Shown here one piece after another: positions 12,251 through 24,421 of a DNA stretch of 64,000 nucleotides (positions are counted from its first letter, which is position 1; the number at the start of each line of letters is the position of its first letter). Under the pieces are notes generated by a model. That model worked only from the letters and a program-made list of their open reading frames with translations. It did no database searches and was not told the origin of the DNA. Both the position numbers and the translations under genes were made by a program. This DNA is from Apus apus (Eukaryota; Chordata; Aves; Apodiformes; Apodidae): positions 53,959,905 to 54,023,904 of the forward strand of contig NC_067312.1 of NCBI RefSeq assembly GCF_020740795.1. Direction: 5' to 3'.

Positions 12251-12324
12251 CCGGCTAGCTCAGTCGGTAGAGCATGGGACTCTTAATCCCAGGGTCGTGG
12301 GTTCGGGCCCCACGTTGGGCGCCA
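12249..12324 (+). tRNA. Full-length tRNA-Lys(CTT) copy with CCA; primer-derived, probably not a functional gene
   Basis: All 76 nt are present: 7-bp acceptor stem (two G-T pairs), D arm, anticodon loop CTCTTAA, T arm, discriminator G, and CCA at 12,322-12,324. The encoded CCA and the position 11 bases from the inverted LTR show that it comes from the mature tRNA primer. Relative to vertebrate tRNA-Lys(CTT) as I know it, position 58 (12,306) is G instead of A, the site of the m1A58 modification. Two bases (GC, 12,249-12,250) are shared with the neighbouring tRNA-Met copy. A tRNA finder would probably call this a gene. Confidence 0.85.
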
Positions 12325-12335
12325 ATTAATATTGT

Positions 12336-13031
12336 TGTCACCGTTTGACTCAGGTCCGACAACAATACTCTCGATCCCCTCCCCCCCCCCACCCAGTCAG
12401 GGAAGGAGAGAGAGAAAAGGAGAGAGACTTGGCTGGATTGAAAACTAAACTACACAGCTTTAATTAAAACACTAATGAATCACACAAGAAAATATATACA
12501 ATTATATACAGATATATTCAGATATGGGCAAAAGCCTCTCGCCTCCCCCCCACCCCCACAGCACTCCCCTGAACTGGCAAGAGTCCCGAGAAATCCCGGA
12601 GCCGCTGCTGGAGAAAGCGGAGAGTTATGAGGGTCAGGAGAGCTCGAGCCTAAGGGTCGGCGGTGATGGATGAGCAGAGTCCTCCCCGGACGCCGGCCAT
12701 GGACGGAAGAGAGCAGGCGAGAAGAAGGAGGAAGCTGTCTTCTAAGATCTCTGTCCTTCCTCTGAGCTTACGTAGATATATGGAATGGAATATCTTTGGC
12801 CAATTTTGCTGTCTAACTCAGCCTCCCACGGGGGGGGGGGTCAGAGATCTCCCCATAGTGTCTGAGCCGGCAGAGTGAAGGTGTAACCTTGAAGCCTCAG
12901 TAGTTAGAAAAACATTCCACTGTCTTATCAGCCTAGCAGAACACACAGTTGCTAGCTAAAAGAAAGCTTACTGAAGGAAGAAAAAGTCAGTGAAAAGAAA
13001 AATTGGCTTAATCCTGGCTCAAACCAGGACA
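12336..13031 (-). mobile_element. Full LTR, minus orientation
   Basis: This is the reverse complement of the LTR at 11,469-12,175 with few differences, including a short deletion beside the CCACCCCCAC run and single-base changes. Its outer edge (TGTCCTGG on the minus strand) abuts the right target-site duplication. Its inner edge is separated from the tRNA-Lys copy by 11 bases. It is the structural 5' LTR of the inserted unit. Confidence 0.88.
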
Positions 13032-13036
13032 TCCCT
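13032..13036. other. Target-site duplication, right copy
   Basis: TCCCT directly follows the minus-strand LTR start and matches the five bases at 9,147-9,151. Confidence 0.75.
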
Positions 13037-15608
13037 CTTTAAAAAGAGCCATCCTCCCAGAGCCAAGCAGTAACAACCATTTGATCTAAGCTCATGAGGC
13101 TGTGGATTAGGTGGGTCTACACTGCAAAGACTAAACAATTGATACTTAACCAAGCAAGCTTGAAATGAGCTTCTTTGGAGGCCATTAGCAAGCAGGTGAG
13201 GAGACACTGCAGGTTGCAGATGGCTCTCAGCTTCTGGGGAGGTGTGGGGGGTTTCTGCCCATCCTGAACCCTGTACTGCTGTGTGAGATGCAGGACAGAC
13301 AGGACAAGCAGTGCTCTCATCCTCTTGCACCATGAGCTGAGTCTAGCCTGAAGGAGTGATGCTGTTTGTACAGCAGGGAAAAAGCATCTGGCCCGTCGCA
13401 GAAGGGTTGAGTTGTTGCTGCAGCAGCCCTGGGGTGAAGGAGGTTTTGGAACCCTAAAGGGGTGCTTCTGGCATAGCCAAAGGGGTGTTTATTATGCAAA
13501 GACAGTTGGAGAGGAAAGTTAAGGCATGCAAGAAGTGTAGGGAGGAACTTGGGAAGAGCACTGAGATGAACTGAAGACGGAGACTGGTGTGCTGAGGAAG
13601 CTGTGGCTCAAGCTTTCCTTCATGGTCTAGGTGGGAGTCACTGTCAGCATTTGAAAAATGACACAACAGTCCTGTGTCTTTCCTAAGGGGAACCAGATCC
13701 TCTCAGTGCTTTGTTGCACTAGAAAACAGGTGGGAGATCAGGCACTCTGCCAACTGAGTTTCTGAGAGTTGCGCTTGCTTGTGGAATTCCATGGCAAGGG
13801 TTCTCCTAGGTAAAATTAAAGTAGGTGTCTGAGACAATCACTTTAATCCTCACATCCCTTAGCTCTCAGATTGTCTGTACTTCCTCCGTAGCAATTGACA
13901 CTTAAGCCACAAGTGCAAATTGCCACAGCATGTTTTCTTAGGTTTGATGGAATGAGGAAAGAGTTCAAATCACATTGATACCTCATCATTTTGCACTGCT
14001 AGTTAGCGGGAACCAACAAAATCAGGTACAGCCTTTCTATAGTAGATGTACAAGCAATCCATGAGATCAAAACCACTGACTTGATTTGTGTCAGGTTTTC
14101 ATGATTAAGGCCATGTTTCTAGGACAAAAGGTGAACGCAGTCAAGCATCTTGGATGGCCCTCTGTTCTCTCCAGGCATTGCTGCAGTGTGAGATCTCTGA
14201 CTGGTCCTGAAGGGAGTGGAGCTTGCTGGTTTGGAAAGGGTTGTGGTGTGTGGCGCTACCTTGGTGAGCTCCTTGTATTAGGCCACCGTTTCTCTGCAGA
14301 TACAGTGCTGACAGAGGCAAAGTCCTGAAGAGTACGTGTGACCCTGAGGTAGGAGGTCTCCCTGCTCCAACTGCCCCGCTGCACAGTGGGCCTTAGGACA
14401 CTGGATTTCACCCTTAGCCCTGTGTGTAGAGCAGGTGAGTATTCCTAGTGGAAGTTTTCTGGTTTACTGGGGCAGAGATTCCTTTCCACACTGCCAGGAG
14501 AGGGCTTAAAAGCACTCTTGAGTTCCCTGTTCAACATGTGTGAACAGTCATAACTTCTCTTTAAAATGCATAAAATGGAGCCTTAAATAAATCCTCATTC
14601 TATCCTGTGTGTTGCTAGGTGTAAACAAGCAGAACTCTCTCCCTAGGTATTGTGTGCCTCTAAAAAAGGGTGAAATAACCTGGAACACCTAGTTTAGGCT
14701 CTGTAGGACTCTGTCACTCAATGAGCTCTTTGCTGCAGAGCTCAGAAAAAATCTTCTAAAATTACATTAAAATAGCAGATGTTAAAAATATGCAGTCCAG
14801 GAGAAAGAAAGGTCCCCTGCCCCTTCCCAAAAGCACAGAATCATAGATAACATGAGTATATGACACCTGAGTCTGTGCCTTTGTGCAGTTGAACCTTTTA
14901 TGTCACCTGGACTTAGTGGTGATAAAGAAACTAAACTGAATGTGGCTTGGAAGGTTTTGTCTGTATCTGCTTTCATTTTCAGTCTGAGGGAAGAAGAGCA
15001 GTGAGTGCTATAACAAAAGCACCAGGCACTACAGGTTGGATTTAGCCCTCATGTAACCTAGCAGGGATCCTCTAAAGTCAGAGGAGTTGCATGGTTGCAT
15101 GCCTGCTGAAAGCATGTCCCATGTCTCTGGTATATGTAAATTAACAGCTAATCATGTTAATTGCATTCCCAGTTGAAGTACAGGATTGGATGATGCTGGT
15201 TGTAACTTGTTGAATATCAGCCAATTGAGACAGAGGAAATGTGCAGTATCTGTGAGACACGTGCAGAGATTCTTAGAGGATACTGTTAGATTGCTACTAC
15301 TGGAAGCATCATGTTCTTTGCCTTGCAGAATTCCTTGCATGAGGAATGAGCTAATGCAGAGCTTACTGCAGGCTTGATGGCCAGGAACAGTAGGCATCAA
15401 GATACTAGCAGAGCTGCTGTGGTTTTTTATATATGTATGTAAATAATTCCTGTAACATGTGGTGCTTCACCAGGAAGTTGGGGTGACCTTGTAGCCTGTC
15501 TTGAAGCATAGTCATTAATCCACAAGAATTGAGCAGCCACAATTTCTCCTCTGTTTATACAAAACAGAAGAGGAGGACAAGGCAATCTCTTGGAAAGTAC
15601 TATATAGA
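13037..15608. other. Gene-poor single-copy DNA
   Basis: No gene, RNA gene or repeat family is recognised. Open frames are short and lack known domains. Confidence 0.4.
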
Positions 15609-15905
15609 AGCTTGGCTTGGGTGAGAAGTGTGCCCTTGCCACCAAGAGGTATGGAACCCTGGGGTGCATTAGGAAGAATGTGGACAGTAGATTGAGAGAG
15701 GTCATTCTCCCCCTCTACTCTGCACTAATGAGGCCAGATCTGGAGAACTGGGTCCAGTTCTGGGCTCCCCAGTTCAAGAGAGACCCGGAACTACTAGAGA
15801 GAGTCCAGCAGAGGGCAATAAAGATGACTGGGGGATTGGAGCATCTCCCTTACAAGGAAAGGCTGAGAAAGCTGGAACTCTAACCTGCAGAAGAGAAGGC
15901 TGAGA
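15609..15905 (+). repeat. CR1 LINE fragment (ORF2 C-terminal part)
   Basis: The plus-strand translation shows the CR1 reverse-transcriptase tail motifs [26 protein letters not shown] and LERVQQRAIKM. The fragment is truncated at both ends, lacks the 3' terminal repeats, and is interrupted by a stop near 15,883. Confidence 0.85.
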
Positions 15906-16368
15906 TGCACCATAAAGAACCAAGGGCTGAATTCTTCCTTCATCTACACTGGCACGACTGTACTGGCTCCAGTTGGACTGGACTGGCACCGCAAAAGCAA
16001 TTTGTTCTTCCCTGTAGAATTTCCCTCAACAAAACAGCAATCAAGCTTCCTGTCAGAGTAGCTAACCTCAAAAAACCTTGCGTTTGTCTGGAGACATCAA
16101 CATATATTTGTGGAGAAAACCTGAAGAGTGTTCAGGTTCCTCAGCACTACATGCTTCAAGCAATTCAACAGTGGGAAAAAAACCACATTTCTAAGTGAGT
16201 ATTTTATAAGCATTATTTTCTGCAGCCATCTGTATCTTTTTTCCCTGCTGTAACCACACATACATGACTCATGCCTAAGACAGGAGCTTGGAATTCCCAT
16301 GTCCCAAGCTACAACCTAAAACAGCATGTTATCCAGTTGCCACAGTCTCCCCTCCTGTTTTCAGTCCA

Positions 16369-16695
16369 GCATTTCACAGAATCAGGGAATTGTCAGAGCT
16401 GGAAGGGACCTCCAGAGATCATCCAGTCCAACTCCACCCCTAAAGCAGGATCCCCTAGAGCACATTACTCAGGGCTGCATCCAGGTGGGTATTGAATATT
16501 TCCAGAGAAGGAGACTCCACAACCTCTCTGGGCAGCCTGTCCCAGGGCCCTGTCACCCACCTAGTAAAGAAGTATTTCTTCATATTTAAATGGAACTTCC
16601 CATGTTCCAGCGGGTGCCTGTTGCCCCTCCTCCTGTCGCTGGGAACTACTGAACAGAGTCTGTCTCCATGCCTCTTGCACCCACCCTTCAGATAC
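16369..16695 (-). repeat. CR1 LINE 3' fragment
   Basis: The plus strand reads as a reversed CR1 3' end: CAGAATCAGGGAATTGTCAG, then the conserved stretches GGAAGGGACCTCCAGAGATC and AGGAGACTCCACAACCTCT. It is 5' truncated and diverged. Confidence 0.85.
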
Positions 16696-16699
16696 TAAA

Positions 16700-19600
16700 C
16701 AGCTTTGACTATCGCAGCGTCTATGTGTGTAACATGCAGCAGATGAACACCGAGGATACCCACAACTCCAGTTTGTAAGGCCACATGTAGCAAGAGTTAA
16801 CTATGGAAAAGTAATCTAAACACAGCAGGAAGTTCCAATCTGCTGTTACCAATAAATGTTTGATTCTTCTGTTTTATTGTGCATTTGATGGAATGAGAAG
16901 GGCACAGGTAACAGATGTTAGGTACGCCAGGTTTCCAGATACAATAAGATGGCTAAAGTAAAAGTTGTTGCACTCAGGTCTTATCAAAATATCTTCTAAT
17001 TAGTACTGTGTGCAGGCTAAATTTCTGATGTTTTATTGCCAGTTCTTTATGCAGTAAGTAGGGCAAAAAGGTCTTAGGAAACTGTCACCACATCTGTTCT
17101 CTCTGTAGGCTTGCAGTCTTGTCTCTTTGCATTTTTCTTCCTTGCTCCTAGAAACTGGGGACATTTCAAGGCAGTCAGCACAAACTTTAGCAAGTGAACC
17201 CAGACTCCTCTAAGGAAAATTCCCACCCAGAGTTAGTCCAGCTGCACTTGCTTTAGAAACCCGTCAGGACACTTTTTCTTAGAAAGGCAGGACAGCATTG
17301 CCAAGGATACTTTCAATCCTTAAAAAAAAAGATTTACTGTGGCTTCAGTTTTTAAAACTGCTTTTAAAGAGATGAGGAAATTATAATTTAATTGGATGAC
17401 TCGCAGAGCTGAAAAACTGGGTGCAGACCTGTATCCTTCTGGATTGCACTGCTAAACTGGGGATTTCTTTCCAGTGACTTCATTGCTAATTTACATCATT
17501 TCATTTGACAAACGTGTCAAGTGTGGTAGCTCCACATAGGCTGTAGCTGGTCTCGCATTATCTTGGAGCTGGAGGGGTCCGCTTGGGTGTCAATTCCTGA
17601 CCTGATTCCTGAGGCTGCAAACATCATGCTTGCAAGCAGCAGTTGTAAAGGTGTTGGTGGCACAGACAACTTCTCATGAAGAGCTGAACTCAGATCACTG
17701 CCTTATTTCCCAAAGGTGTCAAAGAGTCATCACAAGACAAGTTCAAAGGTGATTTGAGAAGAGAATTAGAGCCCTATTGGGTGTTGGAACTTCCCATTTC
17801 ATCCCAATCAAAGACTTGTTAGAATGAGACTCAAATCAGGGGGAGCAACTGTCAGTGCCCCCTTTCTCAGTAAGTAATAACTAAATATTCTGCTTTCCGT
17901 TTATTGTGGACAGTGTCTCAGCTTCAGTGAATGTCCAGAGAGTTGAGTACCTGATTGCACAACTGCAGAATTGCTTATTTTGGTTCTTATCTAAGCACCT
18001 AATGAAATGCCTGTAATGAGAACAAAGTGAGCTTTATGTAGGTTTATTGCAATAATTTTCTGTGTGGCTTTTGCCTGTTGCTTCGTCGGCAGAGGTGTTT
18101 ATTTGGGGTTTCCTCTTTCTTTAAGATCTCTTGCCATTCTTCAGTAATGAAGCATATGCAAAGTAGAAAAGGCAAAACAACAACAAAAACCAAACCAAAA
18201 GAAAAAACAAACCACACAAATGCTCAGAGGCCCTAAGCATGACTCTTTAGGTTTGTAGTTGCCTGTAACCTGTGCTTGGTGGGCCTGGGTCATATTTGGT
18301 CATTGACACTGAGATACGAAAATCCAATTTTTAAGGTAGAGCTGGATTTTGATTTCTCACCCAGTGCCTTAGGATGAATCTTCATTCTTAACGGAGGAAC
18401 TCGGTGTCTGCAGATGGTAATCCAATGGGAGATCAAATCAGGTCTGTCAACTTGCTGATATCTGAAAACTGAGTGGATGATGAAAACTTGAAGCTGTTTT
18501 TAGAGCAGATGAGCAGCACAGAAGCCCGAGTCATCTCTGTCATGTCAGGATGTTCTAGGGAAATTTCATAAAAACAGGCTTGGAGAGAAAACTGTTACCA
18601 TAACAAATGGATGGTGACCAGTGATAGATTTGGTATCAATTGTACAAAGAGGATTGAGCAGGCAGGTTGCATGTAGATTCTTTAGCAGTGCATGATCCTA
18701 GTGTGTGAAGAAGTCACATGTCACAAAGTTTTGCCAGTTTTCTTTCTTGCTTTTTTCTGAGATGGTTACCTGCCCCACTGTCCTTGTGCTGAGGATATTT
18801 CTAACCATTTGTTCATGACCTGCTTATTCAGTCTGTACTGATGGTTCGTTTTCTCTTCAAATCATCACTTTCCTTACCCATCAACAAGTTGTTCTCCCTG
18901 TTCATATTTTGAGAGCTATTTTGGACATCGATTGAGAGACATTTTGAGCTGTGAATTGCCCTGAACTCATTATGCAACAGCCTCTACCACAAGGAGGCAT
19001 TGTCCCCATCCAGTATCTAACCCATGCCCCCTTAGTTCCAGTTGCTAACTTTGAGCCATGTAATGGGGAGGGTAAGGAGACAGGTTCATTAAGGTATCGG
19101 AGCAGCTAAGTGTGGGTAAATTCCTATGAGGGATTTGCACAATGTCACAAAGGGGACTGTTTGTCAGTGAGGAAACCTTAGCTCCTTTGGGTGGCTTTTG
19201 AGCACTGACCCCGAGAAGCAGACAGTAAGAAGCCACAATAAATCTAACTAAAGCTGTGTTAGCAGAGGAGTGTGCTAAGCCTGCGTTTAGATAAGGAAGC
19301 TGGTGCTTAGCTAAAAAAGTAGCATTTTGACAAAGGCAGCCAAAGAGCAGCTGTGCTTGGATCACGACTGGCGCGTTAGCAGGTTAAGGGAACTAATGAA
19401 ACAGGAGCAGGATTCGCGTGGACAGTGAAAATGTGTATAAAAGGCAGCCTGTGTATAAAATAAACGACATTTTGCTTGCATCAAGCTGCGTCCCGTCTCT
19501 CAATTGCCGCACTTTTGTAAAATCGATTTGGCATTTGCATGTACATTTAGGTGTCTGAAATACCCTTGCAATCCAGGCTTGATCCCTCTGGTTCCTAGAC

Positions 19601-20828
19601 GTGTAAGTTTGATTTGCAGATCCAGGGACATTCTGTTCAGTCTTTGCATGTAGCCTATATGTATATACCCACGTGTATACGTGTGGATTCCAGACCTCGG
19701 TTATTTTGTCTCTATCTGTAGCATCTGTATCTATACCTCTACACACACGTACCCATACAGAAAGTCTTACCTTCTGATGACATCTGTGGCAAGGCAAACT
19801 TACCAGGGCTTGGGGTAAGAAGGAGATTCTGAAAATGGTATTGACAGCATGTAAACATGGCGTCCCTGGTTTCTGTGAAATACAGACGAGTGGCTTTCCC
19901 TGTTGGTTGTCCCATGATTCCTACGTGCACGGAGCATCTGCAGGTACCTCGCCTGGTGTCTGGCTTCTGTATTAGCCATTCATTGCCGCAGCTGCAGCCT
20001 GAGCAGTCATCAGTGTTGCTTGTTTGTCTGTAATTCTAGAGCTTTTGTGAATTTCAGAAATGCAAGGATTGGGTGCTATTTGTGTCTGACTCTCCAGGCT
20101 GACTTGTTAGGGATGCTCTCCTGTTGGCTTTCCTTTTGGTGGTGAGGCTTGCACTCGAGGCTGCGTATGCAGCCCAGAACTGTCTGCTCTCCAGGTGTTA
20201 AGTGCCTGCTTGAAGTACTTAAAGCACGCTGCCACTCCTTCTGAGTAGGTGGTGGAAGGGATGGAATGAGATGCCCTGTCCTCACAAGTGATCCTGCCAG
20301 AGCTGCGCTGCTTTTCAGCTGGGTTGTATCCATGTTGTAGAGAGGATTCTCGTGCTGGGAGATCGCAATCTGGCACTCAGTACACCTCTGCTGTGCTCAG
20401 CCTGAGGAGCTGACCCTTGCTTTTTCCACCTGCCAAACTGCTAGAGCGTAGCTGGGAGCTGTTACAGGTGAACCCCACTCTCACTTTTTTCTTTGGTTGC
20501 TAAATTTTATGTATGTTAGTCCTACAGGAACAGTGATGAGACTGAGGTCATGGCACATCAGCATCTGTTACCTTTTAAGTATCTTGTCTGCCAAAGATCA
20601 GATTCATTTGTTGTCTCCCCCGTGCCCCCGAATTGTGCAACATAAAGCTGGTTTGTGCTCTCAGCAGCTAATTAATGGTGTCTTTCACTGAGACTAGCAG
20701 CAGCCCATCTGGGTTGCAGGCCATGTAACCCTGCAGCTGAAGGACTGAAAACTTCACAGCTAGCTTTACAAAGCTACTTCTTGCTTTTTGTTAAAGAAGT
20801 GGGTAGTATTAGGGCTGCCAGGAAGAGG
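16700..20828. other. Gene-poor single-copy DNA
   Basis: About 4.1 kb without a recognisable gene or repeat family. Its right part may also belong to the palindrome arm, but the matching right-arm sequence lies beyond the window. Confidence 0.4.
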
Positions 20829-21499
20829 TTCCATTGCAAGGCGTTTAAACTTCACGAGGTAGCAAAGTAAGAGTTTTGAGTGATCAGTAGCAGTCCCTGC
20901 CCCTTCATAACTGCTCCTACAGGTGGTACTTGGGGAAGGTGAAGTTTGTAGATGTATGCCCTAATGTGTCCATCTACCAAAGTCAGTTTGTTTCACCAGA
21001 GGTTGGTGAGCAGCTTTTGCCGTCCAGGCTGTTGGCACCAAGCTCCTGAAGTCCGCACAAAAGTGGCTGTGAATCCCTGTTCCATGCTGGCATGCATGCA
21101 AAACTCAGGTCTCTGAAACTCAGCTGGTGAGCCATGCCTTTGCTGCTTGTTCAGATGGGAAGTCCTCAGTGTCACTGAGTACAACTCTCCAGCTGTAGTG
21201 GCCACATCACATGTGCTCCCAAACGAGTTCTAAAACCAGCTTCTTCAAAAGGGCCGTGTTGCCAAGAGCTTAGAGGAGGTGAACCACGCAGGCTTTTACC
21301 AAGCTCCTGGATGAGCTGCACCCAAGTGTTTGGGGCAAGTGCTTGGGCTGCATTACTACTGCCAGCCACATCCAGTCAAGTTACTCAATCTACCTTGGTC
21401 GTTTTGTGAGTGGAGCTCAGCAGCAGGCATAAGGGACTTAGACACTAAATCCCAGAGCCCTTCTATTTCCCTGTGTTCTCCGGCATGTGCTATAACTGG

Positions 21500-21842
21500 G
21501 CTGACTCTCCGTTGGGTGTTGGGTTGGATGGGCTGACCGACTTTCCGACTGACAGAGACTATCTTGCAGACTCTGACTGCCTTGGTTTTGCCTGGCCTGA
21601 CATGTAACTGGCTCTGACAGACCATCTAACATTCTGAAGAGCTGTGACTGATTTTGCCTGACCGACCCTGAGTTTGACAGATCGAGACTGGCTGACTCTG
21701 ACTGACCTTGGCTTTGACACAATCCCTAACAGAGTGACTTTCTAACGGATTGACTGTCTGATGGACTCTGGCTGACCTTTAAGTGTGATGACTGACTCTC
21801 TGACACACTGGCACTGTCTGTACTCTGACTGACAGAAGGACA
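21500..21842. repeat. Degenerate GACTCTGACTGAC-type tandem repeats
   Basis: Short imperfect repeats of CTGACT and GACTCTGACTGAC units, interspersed with diverged copies. The mirror copy is at 62,987-63,329. Confidence 0.7.
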
Positions 21843-22166
21843 ATGAAGCTGATGAAAGGTTTGGAGCACACATCTTACGAGGAGAGGCTGAGGGAGCTGG
21901 GCTCATTCAACCTGGAGAAAAGGAGGCTGAGGGGAGACCTTATTGCTCTGTACAACTCCGCAAAAAGAGGTTGTACAGAGGTGGGCATTGTTCTGTTCAA
22001 TGAAGTTGCTAGTGATAGGGCAAGAGGTCATGGCCTCAAGTTCTGCCGGGGCAGGTTTAGATTGGATTTTAGGGAGAGTTTCTTCACTGAAAGGGTTGCC
22101 AGGCATTGGAACAGGCTGGCCAGGGCAATGGTGGAGTCAGCATCCCTGGATGGATGGAAGAGTTGT
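21838..22166 (+). repeat. CR1 LINE fragment (3' coding end), left arm
   Basis: The plus-strand translation shows the CR1 motifs [30 protein letters not shown] and [17 protein letters not shown]. The mirror copy is at 62,663-62,991. Confidence 0.88.
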
Positions 22167-22169
22167 TGA

Positions 22170-22560
22170 TATATTTACAGAGGGGTTTCCTGTCATCTTC
22201 AATAACTGCAGCCAGGTTGATTTCAAGTTGAGCTTTGGCCCTCCTGGTTTTGTCCCTGCACAGCCTCACAACATCCTTAGAGTCATCCTGAGTGGCCAGC
22301 CCCTTTTTCCAAAGGCCATACACTCTCCTTTTTTTCCCTGAGCAGCAGCCAGATCTCTTCATTCAGCCAGGCTGGCCATCTTCCCCACCAGCTCATCTTT
22401 GGCACCGGGGGATGGCCTGTTTCTGTGCCCCTAAGACTTCCCTCCTGAAGAATGCCCAGCCTTCCTGGACTCCTTTGCCTTTCAGGACTGCCTCCCAAGC
22501 GACTCCGTCAACCAGTCCCCAAAACAGGTCAAAGTTTGCCCGCCGGACGTCCGAGGTGGC
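22170..22560 (-). repeat. CR1 LINE fragment (ORF2 endonuclease-RT linker), left arm
   Basis: The minus-strand translation shows KKRRVYGLWKKGLAT and RRAKAQLEINLAAVIEDD, typical of the region between the endonuclease and reverse transcriptase of CR1 ORF2. It abuts a plus-strand CR1 end, giving an inverted CR1 pair. The mirror copy is at 62,269-62,659. Confidence 0.8.
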
Positions 22561-24240
22561 AGTTCTGCTGTGGGAAAACAGAACCTGGATTGCAGTTTAA
22601 CTTCCTCAGAAGGAGCTGTGCAGAGGAGTGTGAGATGAGCAGTGCTTTACTGGGTATTTGGCCTTGCACCTGACAAGCAGGCAAACTTCGGTCCGGTAAG
22701 CCCAACTCGCTGGCGGGAAGGAATGCATCGCTGTCCTTGTCTGCACACCTTCAAACCCCTGATGGCTCCCTGGCTGGACTGGGCACCACTTGTGGAGCAC
22801 AGCGAAGGCTCCACCGTCAGAGGTCGTGCAACAAAGGCTGGATCTAAGCCTGTGTGGCTTCATCTGGTGACTGGCATGCCAAGTGAGCCCTGGTCATAAA
22901 GGAATCTGGAATTTACATGCAAAGCAGGCACTGGGAATCTCCCTTACGTTTTTCCTGTTTAATAAACATTATTGGTTTGCTGAGAGCCAATCAACACACT
23001 AGTTATGGCCCAAGTCCCACCAGGTCAAAAGGTAATAAATTAGTTCTTGAACCCCTTGTTCAGCACAAGAAGAGCACCCCCCCTGGGACAGGTCAACGGG
23101 CCTGACCCTCTCTTCTTCCCCACAGGTAGAGACATGACTTCCACCTTCGGGATCGGGGTGAAAGCATCCCCAGGTGTCTTGTGTCTTGCAGATCTCTATT
23201 ATTCTTGCTGCAATACTGACACCTACTAACAGCGCTGCTGTAGGCAGAGCATTTACCAACGGCCATCTCAAACTTGTTACACGTGTCGCCATCACAAATC
23301 ACCTTACATTTCTATCTAACAGCTGCTTTGTGTTTGCCACTTTGCTGAGTCCATTCTCACAGCAGTCCTCACTTGAGGACAGTGGGACAGGCTGTAGAGT
23401 CCCTACACGAACATTTGTCTCAAAACAGCTGCCCTGACAAAACGGACACTGTGCTCGGCTGGGAGCCTCATTCAATAACCACCTGGACCCTGTTCTCACA
23501 AGGAAAGACCCTCCTTTGGTATCCACCCCGACAAACTGGGCCCTGGTCTCGCAAGAAGAGCCCCTCCTTCGGTGGTCATCCCGATAAGCTGGACACTGTC
23601 CTTGCAAAGGGAGCCCCTCCTCTGGTGGCCACCCTGATAAGCAGGACACTGGTCTTATTTAAGAAGGAGCAGCGGGATGCTAGCGGCACCCTGTGGAGGC
23701 AGAGTGCCGTATTGTGCAAGCCCAAACAGAGAGCGCATGCAGAACTAAGGATCGTTGCTTGGTCAACCCAGCCGGGAGGCCTAAGCAACCACCTGGTTCC
23801 CCATGTCCCACAGACTCATTTCTAGAACACTCTGAAATTCCACACTGGGTCTGCGCAAGATACGTCAAGCCCCCAAAAAAAGGTTGGCCCAGGTAGCATA
23901 AAAGACGCTTGGGGCGTGCCTGCCATCCAAGGACCACAGCCTCCTACCAAGATCAGCACTGGAACCAAGTGAGTGATATCTTTTCTATCCCTCTTTATCT
24001 CTCTCTCCTGGTTCTTTCCTTCTCTCTCTCTCTGTTTCTAACCTCATCTTGGCACGTAAGGGTAACATAGTCTCCAAGTTTGTTGAAGTTTTATAGCCCC
24101 TTGCTTTGACAAGTTTTGCTAATTGTAACCTGTTGCCTTGGTAACTTTGTTAAGCTTTGTTAGTTGTAGCCTGTTGTTTTACAATTTCCTTAAGTTTTGC
24201 TAAGTTCAAATCCATTGCTTTGAAAGTACCTTTTTGCTAA
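22561..24240. other. Arm sequence downstream of the left deubiquitinase, with two tandem-repeat tracts
   Basis: No gene is recognised. A 53-bp minisatellite of about five degenerate units lies at 23,430-23,660. A CATAAAAG TATA-like motif occurs near 23,896, and a CT-rich run at 23,990-24,040. A degenerate ~42-bp repeat begins near 24,060. The combination could be a decayed LTR, but I could not place its ends. The mirror copy is at 60,589-62,268. Confidence 0.5.
23430..23660. repeat. 53-bp minisatellite, left arm
   Basis: Units built on CCTGATAAGC(T)GGACACTG start near 23,433, 23,479, 23,527, 23,580 and 23,633. The last three are exactly 53 bp apart and closely similar; the first two are diverged. 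The mirror copy is at 61,169-61,399. Confidence 0.75.
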
Positions 24241-24275
24241 GTTCTTCTATTTGCAACCCATTGCTTTTGAGAGTA
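24060..24275. repeat. Degenerate ~42-bp tandem repeat, left arm
   Basis: About five copies built on TTTGCTAAGTT...CCATTGCTTTG, diverged from one another. The mirror copy is at 60,554-60,769. Confidence 0.6.
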
Positions 24276-24421
24276 TGGTGTGGTGTGTTTTTGACAAGCT
24301 GTATAATCTTACTCTTACAGGCAGCTGCCAGCACACAGCTTTCCAACTAGCATCACAGAACCCTCCCCACCTGCCCAGAAGAAACACCCCCATCAATTTC
24401 ACATGCCAGCCAACAAGTGTT

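Noticed and set aside
12249-12324. Functional tRNA-Lys gene
   Set aside because: Encoded CCA, the primer-binding position beside an LTR, and fusion to a tRNA-Met fragment point to a reverse-transcribed primer. Pol III activity cannot be excluded.
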